A stretch of DNA of 52,202 bases from NCBI GenBank assembly GCA_002432425.1, contig DJEL01000048.1, forward strand, positions 1 through 52,202, read 5' to 3'. This DNA comes from Lachnospiraceae bacterium UBA5899. Its GTDB lineage: Bacteria; Bacillota; Clostridia; Lachnospirales; Lachnospiraceae. The notes beneath the pieces were generated by a model. The model did no database searches. It saw only the letters and a program-made list of their open reading frames with translations, and was not told the DNA's origin. The position numbers and the translations under genes are program-made. Positions 1 to 7,681 of this stretch are shown here, one piece after another. Position 1 is the first letter of the stretch. Each line of letters opens with the position of its first letter.

Positions 1-16
1 GTGCGGGGCAGATTTT

Positions 17-328
17 TTATGCCAGTCTTAGGCCTATTACTCCAAGGAGCACAAGCGCCATGAAAGCAAGCTTTTTGGGGCTTTTGCCCTCTTTGAATAC
101 GATTATTCCGAACAGAACGTTAAACAGCGTTCCGAGTCCCGTCCACACGGCGTAGGATACGCCGAGGGGCAGCGTTTTTGTTGCGACCGACAGCAGGCCT
201 ATGCTCGTGCAGGAGCAGATAACTGTCAGGATCGTGTACTTTACGTTTTTAAGTCCGTTTGAAAGCTTCATACAGACTGTGAATGCAAGCTCAAAAAATC
301 CGGCAATAACAAGAACGAGCCACATCAT
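17..328 (-). CDS. SMR-family exporter subunit, second of a pair (guanidinium exporter type)
   Basis: A 103-aa protein with four hydrophobic helices, the usual size for the small multidrug resistance family. The conserved membrane glutamate of SMR proteins is E13 in the first helix (AGFFELAF), and the helix-3 GVSYAVWTGLGT motif is clear. Its ATG (326-328) overlaps the TGA of the upstream SMR gene (325-327) by 4 bp, so translation is probably coupled. Two non-identical adjacent SMR genes suggest a YkkC/YkkD-like heterodimer. The guanidine-I riboswitch in front of the pair points to guanidinium export by proton exchange rather than multidrug efflux; that substrate is inferred from known riboswitch-gene pairings. 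Base composition is richer in GC than in the genes beyond ~2.6 kb. Confidence 0.88.
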   Translation of the reverse strand: MMWLVLVIAGFFELAFTVCMKLSNGLKNVKYTILTVICSCTSIGLLSVATKTLPLGVSYAVWTGLGTLFNVLFGIIVFKEGKSPKKLAFMALVLLGVIGLRLA

Positions 329-672
329 TTTTCCTGTCCCTCCTTATCGCAGAGCTTGAGTCCGAGTATGCCGACGATCAAAACGCCGAGCGAGACAAGC
401 TTCAATGGGCTTGCGCCTTCGCCGAGAACGAAAATGCTTATGACTGTCGTTCCGACGACCCCTATGCCGGTGAAAACGGCGTAGCTCAGCCCGATACCGA
501 GCTCGTCCACCGCTTTTGCAAGCATGAAAAAGCTCGCAACGAGGATGACTATCGTTATTACACTCGGCCAAAGCACGGTAAAGCCGTGGCTGAGCTTCAT
601 GGTGTACGCCCAAACGATTTCCAAAAGTCCGGCCGCTATGAGCAATGCCCATGCTGTGTTTTTTTCTTTCAT
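325..672 (-). CDS. SMR-family exporter subunit, first of a pair (guanidinium exporter type)
   Basis: A 115-aa SMR protein: four membrane helices, catalytic glutamate E18 in helix 1 (AAGLLEIVWAYTMK), and GLSYAVFTGIGVVGT in helix 3. The frame is open upstream, but the start is ATG at 670-672 because AAAGGAGA sits 6-7 nt before it. The longer reading would run through the riboswitch terminator. The IVWAYTMKLSHGF stretch resembles SugE/Gdx more than EmrE. It is the first gene after the guanidine-I riboswitch and overlaps the next SMR gene by 4 bp. It likely works as a heterodimer with that neighbour in the cytoplasmic membrane. Confidence 0.88.
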   Translation of the reverse strand: MKEKNTAWALLIAAGLLEIVWAYTMKLSHGFTVLWPSVITIVILVASFFMLAKAVDELGIGLSYAVFTGIGVVGTTVISIFVLGEGASPLKLVSLGVLIVGILGLKLCDKEGQEK

Positions 673-702
673 ATGTTCTCCTTTTTGTAATAAATAATAA
701 AC

Positions 703-744
703 AAAAATCCGGGAGAGGTATTGCATCATCAATACTTCTCCCGG
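703..744 (-). terminator. Intrinsic terminator of the guanidine-I riboswitch
   Basis: On the minus strand, 744-730 (CCGGGAGAAGTATTG) pairs with 723-709 (CAATACCTCTCCCGG) over 15 positions with one A/C mismatch. The loop is 6 nt and ATTTTTG follows. The 5' arm is the conserved 3' end of the aptamer (GCCCGGGAGA), so aptamer folding and terminator folding exclude each other. That is the expected ON-switch layout: ligand present, terminator blocked, exporter expressed. Confidence 0.85.
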
Positions 745-820
745 GCTTTTATCCCTCCGTGCAGCGCCTGCGGCGCCGTTTTATCTCGGTCCAGTCGCAT
801 TTTTCTGCCGGAACCCTATA
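735..820 (-). ncRNA. Guanidine-I riboswitch aptamer (ykkC motif)
   Basis: The minus strand has the conserved ykkC blocks in order: AGGGTTCCG (817-809), CTGGACCGAGA (794-784) and GGGATAAAAGCCCGGGAGAA (755-736), with a GC-rich variable hairpin between the second and third. This class binds free guanidinium and typically controls SMR exporters or carboxylases. Here it lies directly before two SMR genes and shares its last block with an intrinsic terminator. Motif agreement was judged by eye against the known consensus, not by a covariance model. Confidence 0.88.
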
Positions 821-824
821 AAAC

Positions 825-853
825 ATTATATCGATCTTCAGTTTTCGAGCGAA
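825..853 (-). promoter_or_regulatory. Promoter for riboswitch-SMR transcript
   Basis: Perfect -10 TATAAT (830-825) with a weak -35 TTCGCT (853-848) at 17-bp spacing. It overlaps the 3' end of trxB and would start transcription just upstream of the aptamer. The -35 is poor, so the confidence is moderate. Confidence 0.55.
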
Positions 854-1752
854 TCTATATACCGGCAGGCGGCAAGCGCGGCGGCAGAGCCGTCGGCCGC
901 GGCGGTCGTGAGCTGGCGTACGGCCTTTTTGCGGCAGTCGCCTGCAACGAACACGCCGGGAGTTTTCGTACAGCAGCTCTCGTCGGAGTCGGCATAGCCG
1001 CCCTCATCGAGGTCTATGAGCGAGGCGAATATGCCGTTATCGGGGGCGTGGCCAATTGCGATGAACAAGCCGTCGACTGCGATCTCGCGCTCGCTTCCCT
1101 CGCTGTCGGCAACTCGTATGCCGCAAAGCTCGTCCTGCCCGAGAAGCGCCGTTATGCTGCTGTTTAGCACAAACTCGACATTGTCTCTTGCTCTGAGCGC
1201 CTCGACGAGCTTTGCCTCGCCGCGGAAGGTATCTCTTCGGTGGATGAGGTAGACCTTCGAGCAGGTGTCGCTCAGGAGCATCGCATCCTGCAGGGCGGAG
1301 TTTCCGCCGCCGTTGACTGCGACCTCCCTGCCCTTATAAAACGCGCCGTCGCACACCGCGCAGAAGCAAACTCCCGCGCCCATGAGCTCCTCCTCGCCGG
1401 GGATACCGAGCGTGCGCGGTCTTGCGCCGGAGGCGATGATAAGAGCCCCGGCCTCGAATGTGCCGCCGAAATCGGTTTTTACGCGCTTTATATCGCCGTC
1501 GATCTCGACCGACACGACCTCGTCGAGCTCAAGCTCCGCACCCTGCTCGAGCGCCTGGGCGGTGAATTTATCGCCGAGCTCCGCGCCGGATACCGAAGGT
1601 ATGCCGGGAAAGTTTTCGACCTTTGGCGACCATGTTATCTGGCCGCCGAAGGTGCTTTTTTCTATAACGAGAACGCTTTTCCCCGCTCTCAAGGCGTAGA
1701 GGGCGGCAGTTAATCCTGCCGGCCCTCCGCCGATGATTATTATATCATGCAT
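838..1752 (-). CDS. trxB: Thioredoxin reductase (NADPH)
   Basis: A 304-aa low-molecular-weight thioredoxin reductase. It has an N-terminal FAD motif GGGPAGLTAALYALRAG (residues 8-24), the redox-active CAVC pair followed by DGAFYKG near residues 132-142, the NADPH motif GGGNSALQDA with HRRDTFR, and the C-terminal FAD contact GDCRKKAVRQLTTAAADG. It reduces thioredoxin or glutaredoxin-like partners with NADPH. It lies 14 bp after nrdD, whose product ends in a CPNC glutaredoxin-like domain, so it may regenerate that reductant. Codon use is strongly GAG/GCG/CTC biased, unlike genes right of ~2.6 kb. Confidence 0.95.
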   Translation of the reverse strand: MHDIIIIGGGPAGLTAALYALRAGKSVLVIEKSTFGGQITWSPKVENFPGIPSVSGAELGDKFTAQALEQGAELELDEVVSVEIDGDIKRVKTDFGGTFEAGALIIASGARPRTLGIPGEEELMGAGVCFCAVCDGAFYKGREVAVNGGGNSALQDAMLLSDTCSKVYLIHRRDTFRGEAKLVEALRARDNVEFVLNSSITALLGQDELCGIRVADSEGSEREIAVDGLFIAIGHAPDNGIFASLIDLDEGGYADSDESCCTKTPGVFVAGDCRKKAVRQLTTAAADGSAAALAACRYIDSLEN

Positions 1753-1766
1753 TGCTTTGCCTTCGT

Positions 1767-4151
1767 TTACTTGAAAAGATAGTTCTTTATAGCGCCCGCG
1801 CCGGCGAATTTCTCAACATGCTCGCCGTCAACGATAACGAGGGTCGGAGCCTGCTTCACGCCGTAGGACAGCGCAAGCTCGACATTTTCCTCCGCCATGA
1901 TCTTCTCGCACTCAAGCCCTGCCTTATCCAGATAACTGTAGACTATGCGGCAGTTCGGGCAATTCTCGCGTGTGAAGAGTATCGTGCGCTTGCCGGCAGA
2001 GTCCTTGCATATCTCCTCCTCAACGGCAGGTTCCTGCTCGGGCTTTGCCTCGGGGTGGAGAGGTCCCTTGTGCTTTAGGACCGAAGTACCGATGTTATAC
2101 TCCTTGCGCTCCTTATATTCCTGAGTCTTGCCGGCATTCCAGTTCTGCACCGGGCGGTAGTAGCCGGTAATGCGGCTGTATACCTCGGCACTCTCGCCGC
2201 ACTCGGGGCAGGTGAACTGCTCGCCGGTGAGGTATCCGTGATTCTTGCACACAGAGTAGGTCGGGCTTATGGTGTAGTACGGCAGCTTGTAGTTTTCAGC
2301 GATCTTGCGCACGAGATTCGCCGCGGCCTGCCAGTCGGGCAGCTTCTCGCCGAGGAAGGCGTGGAATACAGTGCCGGAGGTGTACAGTGTCTGAAGCTCG
2401 TCCTGAATGTCGAGCGCGGAGAATATATCGTCGGTATAGCTTACCGGGAGGTGGCTGGAGTTTGTGTAGTACGGAGTATCGCCATGAGAAGCGGTGATGA
2501 TGTCGGGGTACTGCTCAACGTCATGCTTTGCAAGACGGTAGGATGTGCTCTCGGCCGGGGTGGCCTCGAGGTTATACAGGTCGCCGTACTGCTCCTGATA
2601 ATCGGACAGACGGTTTCTCATATGGTTCAGCACTTCCTTGGTGAATTCCTGGGTTCTCTTGTCGGACATGTCCGCACGGAGCCAGTTGGCATTCAGTCCC
2701 ACTTCGTTCATACCAATCAGACCGATGGTGGAGAAATGGTTGTCAAAAGTGCCTAAGTATCTTCTGGTGTAAGGATATAAGCCCTCTTTCAGAAGCTTGG
2801 TAATTACGCCTCTCTTAATCTTTAAGGAGCGCGCCGCAATGTCCATCATACGGTTCAGTCTTGCGTAAAACTCGTCCTTATTGGCGGACAGGTACGCGAT
2901 ACGGGGCATATTGATGGTAACAACGCCCACACTGCCGGTGCTTTCGCCGGAACCGAAGTAACCGCCGGTCTTTTTCCGAAGCTCTCTTAAATCCAGGCGC
3001 AGTCTGCAGCACATGCTTCGTACATCGGAAGGCTGCATATCGGAATTGATATAGTTGGAAAAATACGGAGTGCCGTATTTGGAAGTCATTTCAAACAAAA
3101 GGCGGTTGTTCTCATTGTCGGACCAGTCAAAATCCTTCGTAATGGAATAGGTGGGAATGGGATACTGGAAGCCGCGTCCGTTGGAGTCACCCTCAATCAT
3201 GGTCTCGATAAATGCCTTGTTGACCATGTCCATTTCCTTCTTGCAGTCCTTGTATTTAAAATCCATCTCCCTGCCGCCTACGATAGCCGGAAGTTCTGCC
3301 AGATCATCGGGAACCGTCCAGTCCAACGTAATGTTGGAGAAGGGCGCCTGGGTGCCCCATCTGCTGGGGGTGTTGACACCGTAAATAAAGGCTTCTATGC
3401 ACTTCTTTACTTCGGGATAGCTCAGATTGTCCGCCTTGACAAAGGGCGCAAGATAGGTATCGAAGGAGGAGAAAGCCTGTGCTCCCGCCCACTCGTTCTG
3501 CATAATGCCTAAAAAGTTTACCATCTGGTTGCAGAGCACGGATAAATGCTTTGCCGGTGCAGAGGTAATCTTGCCGGTGATGCCGCCGAGTCCTTCTTTG
3601 ATAAGCTGTTTCAGTGACCATCCTGCACAGTAGCCTGTGAGCATGGACAAATCATGGATATGAATATCCGCATTGCGGTGTGCATCCGCAATTTCCTGGT
3701 CGTAGATTTCGGAAAGCCAGTAATTGGCTGTTACCGCACCGGAATTGCTTAAGATAAGACCGCCTACGGAATAGGTAACGGTTGAGTTTTCTTTTACACG
3801 CCAGTCTTCCACTTTTACATAACTGTTGACCACATCCTTGTAGTCTAAGATTGTGGACTTCATGGTACGCATTTTTTCCCGCTGTTTGCGGTACAAAATG
3901 TAAGCCTTGGCTACATCCTCATAGCCGGCCTGTCCCAATACCTTCTCTACGCTGTCCTGAATATCCTCCACACTGACAGCTCCGTCCTTAATCTTGTCCT
4001 GAAAGTCCGCAGACACACGAAGTGAAAGCAGGTCCACGATGTCGTTTGAGTACTGCATTTCCGTAGCCGTAAACGCCTTCATAATGGCATCGTTAATCTT
4101 GCTTAATGTGAAGTCCACCCTTTCACCATCTCTTTTAATAACCTGTAACAC
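1767..4151 (-). CDS. nrdD: Anaerobic (class III) ribonucleoside-triphosphate reductase with C-terminal glutaredoxin-like domain
   Basis: A 794-aa protein beginning at GTG (4149-4151) behind AGGGAGG. Residues 1-~90 are an ATP-cone allosteric domain. The glycyl radical barrel follows, ending in a zinc-type segment (CKNHGYLTGEQFTCPECG) and the radical motif RITGYYRPVQNWN, with the predicted radical Gly near residue 663. After a Pro/Glu-rich linker, residues ~720-794 form a glutaredoxin/NrdH-like domain with CPNC at 731-734 and the cis-Pro QAPT. It converts NTPs to dNTPs without oxygen. The activase NrdG is not in the window. The next gene is trxB, suggesting a self-contained reductant route. Codon use changes inside the gene around 2.6 kb (residue ~515). 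Confidence 0.95.
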   Translation of the reverse strand: MLQVIKRDGERVDFTLSKINDAIMKAFTATEMQYSNDIVDLLSLRVSADFQDKIKDGAVSVEDIQDSVEKVLGQAGYEDVAKAYILYRKQREKMRTMKSTILDYKDVVNSYVKVEDWRVKENSTVTYSVGGLILSNSGAVTANYWLSEIYDQEIADAHRNADIHIHDLSMLTGYCAGWSLKQLIKEGLGGITGKITSAPAKHLSVLCNQMVNFLGIMQNEWAGAQAFSSFDTYLAPFVKADNLSYPEVKKCIEAFIYGVNTPSRWGTQAPFSNITLDWTVPDDLAELPAIVGGREMDFKYKDCKKEMDMVNKAFIETMIEGDSNGRGFQYPIPTYSITKDFDWSDNENNRLLFEMTSKYGTPYFSNYINSDMQPSDVRSMCCRLRLDLRELRKKTGGYFGSGESTGSVGVVTINMPRIAYLSANKDEFYARLNRMMDIAARSLKIKRGVITKLLKEGLYPYTRRYLGTFDNHFSTIGLIGMNEVGLNANWLRADMSDKRTQEFTKEVLNHMRNRLSDYQEQYGDLYNLEATPAESTSYRLAKHDVEQYPDIITASHGDTPYYTNSSHLPVSYTDDIFSALDIQDELQTLYTSGTVFHAFLGEKLPDWQAAANLVRKIAENYKLPYYTISPTYSVCKNHGYLTGEQFTCPECGESAEVYSRITGYYRPVQNWNAGKTQEYKERKEYNIGTSVLKHKGPLHPEAKPEQEPAVEEEICKDSAGKRTILFTRENCPNCRIVYSYLDKAGLECEKIMAEENVELALSYGVKQAPTLVIVDGEHVEKFAGAGAIKNYLFK

Positions 4152-4183
4152 GAAAGTCCCTCCCTTTCAAACGCTATGCATCT

Positions 4184-4212
4184 ATAGTATCATCTCGTTT
4201 TAGGGAAGTCAA
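4184..4212 (-). promoter_or_regulatory. nrdD promoter
   Basis: TTGACT (4212-4207), a 17-bp spacer, and TACTAT (4189-4184), about 33 bp before the GTG start. The NrdR-like palindrome ends just upstream of the -35 box. Confidence 0.7.
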
Positions 4213-4215
4213 TGC

Positions 4216-4239
4216 TAACCCACAATATATTGTGGGTTA
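4216..4239. promoter_or_regulatory. NrdR-box-like operator, perfect 24-bp palindrome
   Basis: The arm TAACCCACAATA and its exact complement form an uninterrupted palindrome. Its core CCACAATATATTGTGG fits the NrdR box pattern acaCwAtATaTwGtgt. NrdR boxes usually come in pairs about three helical turns apart. At the expected 31-bp offset (4251-4266) only one half-site, TATGTGT, is recognisable. It lies directly upstream of the nrdD -35, as expected for dATP-dependent repression by NrdR. Confidence 0.75.
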
Positions 4240-4303
4240 ATTATTTCACAATCGCTAAATATGTGTATTTACGGCATTTGTGGGCTTTTTTTATTTTTAT
4301 GGG

Positions 4304-5392
4304 CTATCTGGTGGACAAAAAGCCGTATTCTCTCTTTGCCGTTTCGTCATCCGGATAAACAGCCAGATAGTTCTGTAAAAGAGCTGCTGCCTGGGTATAA
4401 TTTCCCAGATATTCGTACGCCACAATTTCATTGAAGGAAAGGGTCTGCATCATGCCGTTGTCCGGTATCTGCATCGCCTTCTGGAACGCATCCAGAGCCG
4501 GAGCGTACTGCTCCTGTTTTAAGTAGCAGAGTCCCAGTTGGTTGTAAAGCTCTGCGGTGCCGTCCTTCTGGGCAAGGTACGTGGTATACACATTGGTAAT
4601 GGCATAGTTGTAGTCGCCTGTGGCTTCGTATGCCATGCCTAAATACAAATAGACACTGGCATCGCCCGGAGCTGCATTTTTAGCCTCTTCCAAATCAAGC
4701 TGCGCCGTTTCGTAATTTTCCAGATAATAATTGATGCGTCCCCTGTCAAAGGCGCTCATTTTGGCAGAGCGCTCTGTCAGCGCCTGGCTTAAATACTCTT
4801 CGCCCCATTCCCGGTAGCCGTTGTCACGGAGCACTTCATAGACATGAATCAGTCTGTCGTAGTTCTCCGGCTCTAATTTGATTACCCTGTCAAAATCGGC
4901 TCTTGCTCCCTGATAATTGTTTAAGACCAGTTCTACATAACCGCGTAAGTATGCGGCATCCGTGTGGTTGGGGTACAGTTCCAGAATGGAATCGTAAATT
5001 TCCTTTGCCCTCTGATTGTTGCCTGTCTTTTCGTAAGCGGCAGCCAGATACAGGTTCACATCCACATCCATTTTTTCCACCACGCCGTCCGACAGGGCAA
5101 GACAGTCTTCCAGATAGGTAATGGCATCCTCATAGTGTGTCTGTCCGATGCTGGCAATGCCTCTTCCCCGGGCAATCAGCCGGGCATCCTCCCCATTATT
5201 TTCGGCAGCAGAAAAGCAGGCCATTGCTTCTTCGTAATCCATATCCGCAACAGCCTGCATTCCCTTTTGTATTTCGGTATCGGCAGTCTTTGCGCCACAG
5301 CCGGCAAACAGGGCTCCGCACAATAAAACGGTGGCGAGCACCATGCCCTTCTGTATGCTGTTCTGACTGCCTTTTTTTATTTTCTTCCTCAT
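4304..5392 (-). CDS. TPR-repeat lipoprotein
   Basis: A 362-aa protein with a lipoprotein signal (hydrophobic run ending LFAGCGA, acylated Cys at ~32), so it is predicted to be anchored outside the membrane. The rest is a chain of tetratricopeptide repeats (for example MADMDYEEAMACFSAAE, AYEKTGNNQRAKEIYDSILELYPN, AYLRGYVELVLNNYQGARADFDRVIKLEPEN as separate units). TPR solenoids bind other proteins; the partner is unknown. It is flanked by short gaps and shares no obvious operon with nrdD, which has its own promoter. Function beyond scaffolding cannot be read from the sequence. Confidence 0.8.
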   Translation of the reverse strand: MRKKIKKGSQNSIQKGMVLATVLLCGALFAGCGAKTADTEIQKGMQAVADMDYEEAMACFSAAENNGEDARLIARGRGIASIGQTHYEDAITYLEDCLALSDGVVEKMDVDVNLYLAAAYEKTGNNQRAKEIYDSILELYPNHTDAAYLRGYVELVLNNYQGARADFDRVIKLEPENYDRLIHVYEVLRDNGYREWGEEYLSQALTERSAKMSAFDRGRINYYLENYETAQLDLEEAKNAAPGDASVYLYLGMAYEATGDYNYAITNVYTTYLAQKDGTAELYNQLGLCYLKQEQYAPALDAFQKAMQIPDNGMMQTLSFNEIVAYEYLGNYTQAAALLQNYLAVYPDDETAKREYGFLSTR

Positions 5393-5515
5393 ATTGCAAT
5401 TCCCTCTTTATCTGATACGGTATTTACCGGATAACTTCTTTCTTTTGTAAAATATCTTATCATAAAAGAATGGGCATTGCCACAGGAAAAAATCTTAAAT
5501 TTAGTTCTGAGAACT

Positions 5516-7681
5516 TCAGTTCTCTATTCCCTCCGTACGGTAAATGAACTTCACCTGTCCTGCCATGTCATCGGCAATACCGGCGTAGTTGTTGTAATCC
5601 TTCGATACATCTGCCGTTGCTTTCAGGCGGGCTGCAAAAGTGTCTAAATCCTCACCCAGGGACTCGGTTAAGTCACCGATGCCTTTTTCATTTAAGGTAG
5701 AAAGTCCGTCGGAAAGCTTTCCGGCGCCGTCCCGAAGCTCGGTGATGCCGTCAATCAGTGCGGGAGCGGATTTCTGCATGGTATCCAGACCGTCTGAAAG
5801 TTCTGTGGTGCCGTCTGCCAGTTTTCCGGCGCCTGCGGCAAGTTCATTGGCTCCGCTGTATAAAGTGGAGGCTCCGTTTGCGGCAGCGTCCACACCTGCG
5901 GTATAGGTCTTTAAGCCGGTGTAGAACTGGTTGTAGCTGTCAAGCTGGCTCTTTAAGGACTTAAGCTGGGTAACCGCTCCGGATGCCTGCCCTACGGAGT
6001 TCATGGTTTCGTTAATCTTATCCTGCATAGCGTTTTCGGTTTCGGTATCAATCTTCTGCTTAATGGTATCGGACTCCATGGTAGCCGCTACCTTGGCATC
6101 GATTTCGCTCTGTTTGGATGCCATGCCCGCATCAATGGCGCTCTCTATGGCTGACTGGGTTGCTTCGTCCACGCTGCCTGCTTCCACTGCGGCGTCATAG
6201 TCCTCTTTGGAGGAATATCCGTAATTGGAAAGTACGGCGGTTTCCACACCCTGACGGTACTGTGCGGTTACGCTTTCGGTAACGGACTGCTTAACGGCTG
6301 CGGTTACCGCTGCGCGGAACTGGGGCTCATTGGCTCTCACCTGTTTCTCCACATCTTCCCTGGACATGCCTGCCGCACTGTTTAATTTGGTAATGGCATC
6401 CGTAAGCACCTGGGAATAGTTGCCGATGGTCAGTGCCGGAAGTCCCAGACCGGAGCCGGAAAGCTGGCTGTTTGCCTGTGCCAGTAAGCTGTTGAATACG
6501 GTTTCGGCGCCTTTGTTCAAGGCAGCGCTGTTAGCGCTTAATTTCTGCAGACCGTTGTTTAATTCGGAAGCCCCGCTTGCAAGCTTAGCCGCACCGGTAT
6601 TTAAGGTAGCCATGCCTTCTTTCACGGTTTTGGCGCCTGCTGCCAGCTTATCAATACCGTCCGTCAGCTCCTTGGATTTTTCCAGTAATGTGCAGAGTCC
6701 GTCATAAAGCTGTTCGGAACCGTCGGAAAGCTGTGCAAACGCATCGGTAATCTGGTCTGCCACATCCCGTAAGGAGTCGGTATCCACATCTTCTACTTCT
6801 ACTTTATTGAAAATTTCATTGGTGGCAATGGTCATGGTGGTGGTCAGGGCAAAATCCTTCACATCCGCCTCCACTTCCACATAATCGGGAATAGTTAACT
6901 TGTCGTCATCCAGCGCAAGGTTATCCTTCAGACCCGGAAGGGCAATGCCCACAACCGCTTCGTGGCTGCCGTCGTTGATGAGACGTCCGTTTGTCACTTC
7001 CACATTGCTGAATACATCATCGTCTAAAATCATACCGGTCAGTACGGCAAAGGGAACGTAGATTTTTTCTTCCTTACCGTCGATTTCCACATTTTCATAC
7101 TGGTTGTTTTCATAATCGAATCGGATGACTACATGACCGCTCTTGCCGGCAAGCTCCTCCGCCGTTACTTCCTTACCGTCCAGTGTGTAAGTCACTTTTA
7201 AGGTAACCGGCAGTTCCTTATCGGAAGTGCCCTGGTAATAAACATCCTCACCGTCCGTGGTCCAGACTCTCATATTGTCCTTGTCCATGGTATAGGTGGC
7301 ATTGCCTTTGGTGATTTCCACATCGGAAAGCTCTGTCTTATCGGAAACGGTATCGCTGTTTTCCGGGTTCTTAATCCAGTCGCTGACAATGATGCGGGAT
7401 GCCTTGCCGTCTGCTCCGGCAATGACGTAAACGGTTTCATCCTTGCTGATTTTGCCGTCCTCTTCTACCTTACGGATGAGGTCGGATACGGAAGCGTCCT
7501 TGACGTCCTCCACTAATTTATCAAGGGAAGAAGTATCTGCCTCCGTGCTTTCTTCGCTTTCTGTTTCTATGGCAGTTTCCGTTCCTTTATTGCCGGCGGC
7601 ATATACACCGGCTCCCACACTGCCCGCCAGCAGTGCAGCCGTTAAAACGATTCCAAGGGATTTTACCCACATTTTTTTCAT
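5516..7681 (-). CDS. Secreted coiled-coil (YhgE/Pip-like) partner of the MMPL permease
   Basis: A 721-aa protein with an N-terminal signal sequence (MKKMWVKSLGIVLTAALLAGSVGAGVYA). An Asp/Glu/Thr-rich and beta-like region follows (residues ~30-290). The remainder is a long helical region with repeated LxDGxxxL / LxxGAxxLxxGxxxL heptad-type units, as in YhgE/Pip-family extracellular domains. There is no C-terminal membrane helix, so it is probably secreted or held by its N-terminal segment. Its ATG overlaps the stop of the MMPL gene by 4 bp (ATGA), which argues for a joint function, probably an extracellular or trans-wall component of an exporter. The 'YhgE-like' label rests on repeat pattern only. 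Confidence 0.65.
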   Translation of the reverse strand: MKKMWVKSLGIVLTAALLAGSVGAGVYAAGNKGTETAIETESEESTEADTSSLDKLVEDVKDASVSDLIRKVEEDGKISKDETVYVIAGADGKASRIIVSDWIKNPENSDTVSDKTELSDVEITKGNATYTMDKDNMRVWTTDGEDVYYQGTSDKELPVTLKVTYTLDGKEVTAEELAGKSGHVVIRFDYENNQYENVEIDGKEEKIYVPFAVLTGMILDDDVFSNVEVTNGRLINDGSHEAVVGIALPGLKDNLALDDDKLTIPDYVEVEADVKDFALTTTMTIATNEIFNKVEVEDVDTDSLRDVADQITDAFAQLSDGSEQLYDGLCTLLEKSKELTDGIDKLAAGAKTVKEGMATLNTGAAKLASGASELNNGLQKLSANSAALNKGAETVFNSLLAQANSQLSGSGLGLPALTIGNYSQVLTDAITKLNSAAGMSREDVEKQVRANEPQFRAAVTAAVKQSVTESVTAQYRQGVETAVLSNYGYSSKEDYDAAVEAGSVDEATQSAIESAIDAGMASKQSEIDAKVAATMESDTIKQKIDTETENAMQDKINETMNSVGQASGAVTQLKSLKSQLDSYNQFYTGLKTYTAGVDAAANGASTLYSGANELAAGAGKLADGTTELSDGLDTMQKSAPALIDGITELRDGAGKLSDGLSTLNEKGIGDLTESLGEDLDTFAARLKATADVSKDYNNYAGIADDMAGQVKFIYRTEGIEN

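Noticed and set aside
5509..5524. Terminator at GAGAACT-TC-AGTTCTC after the coiled-coil gene
   Set aside because: Only a 7-bp AT-rich stem with a 2-nt loop, and the T-run is about 15 nt away.
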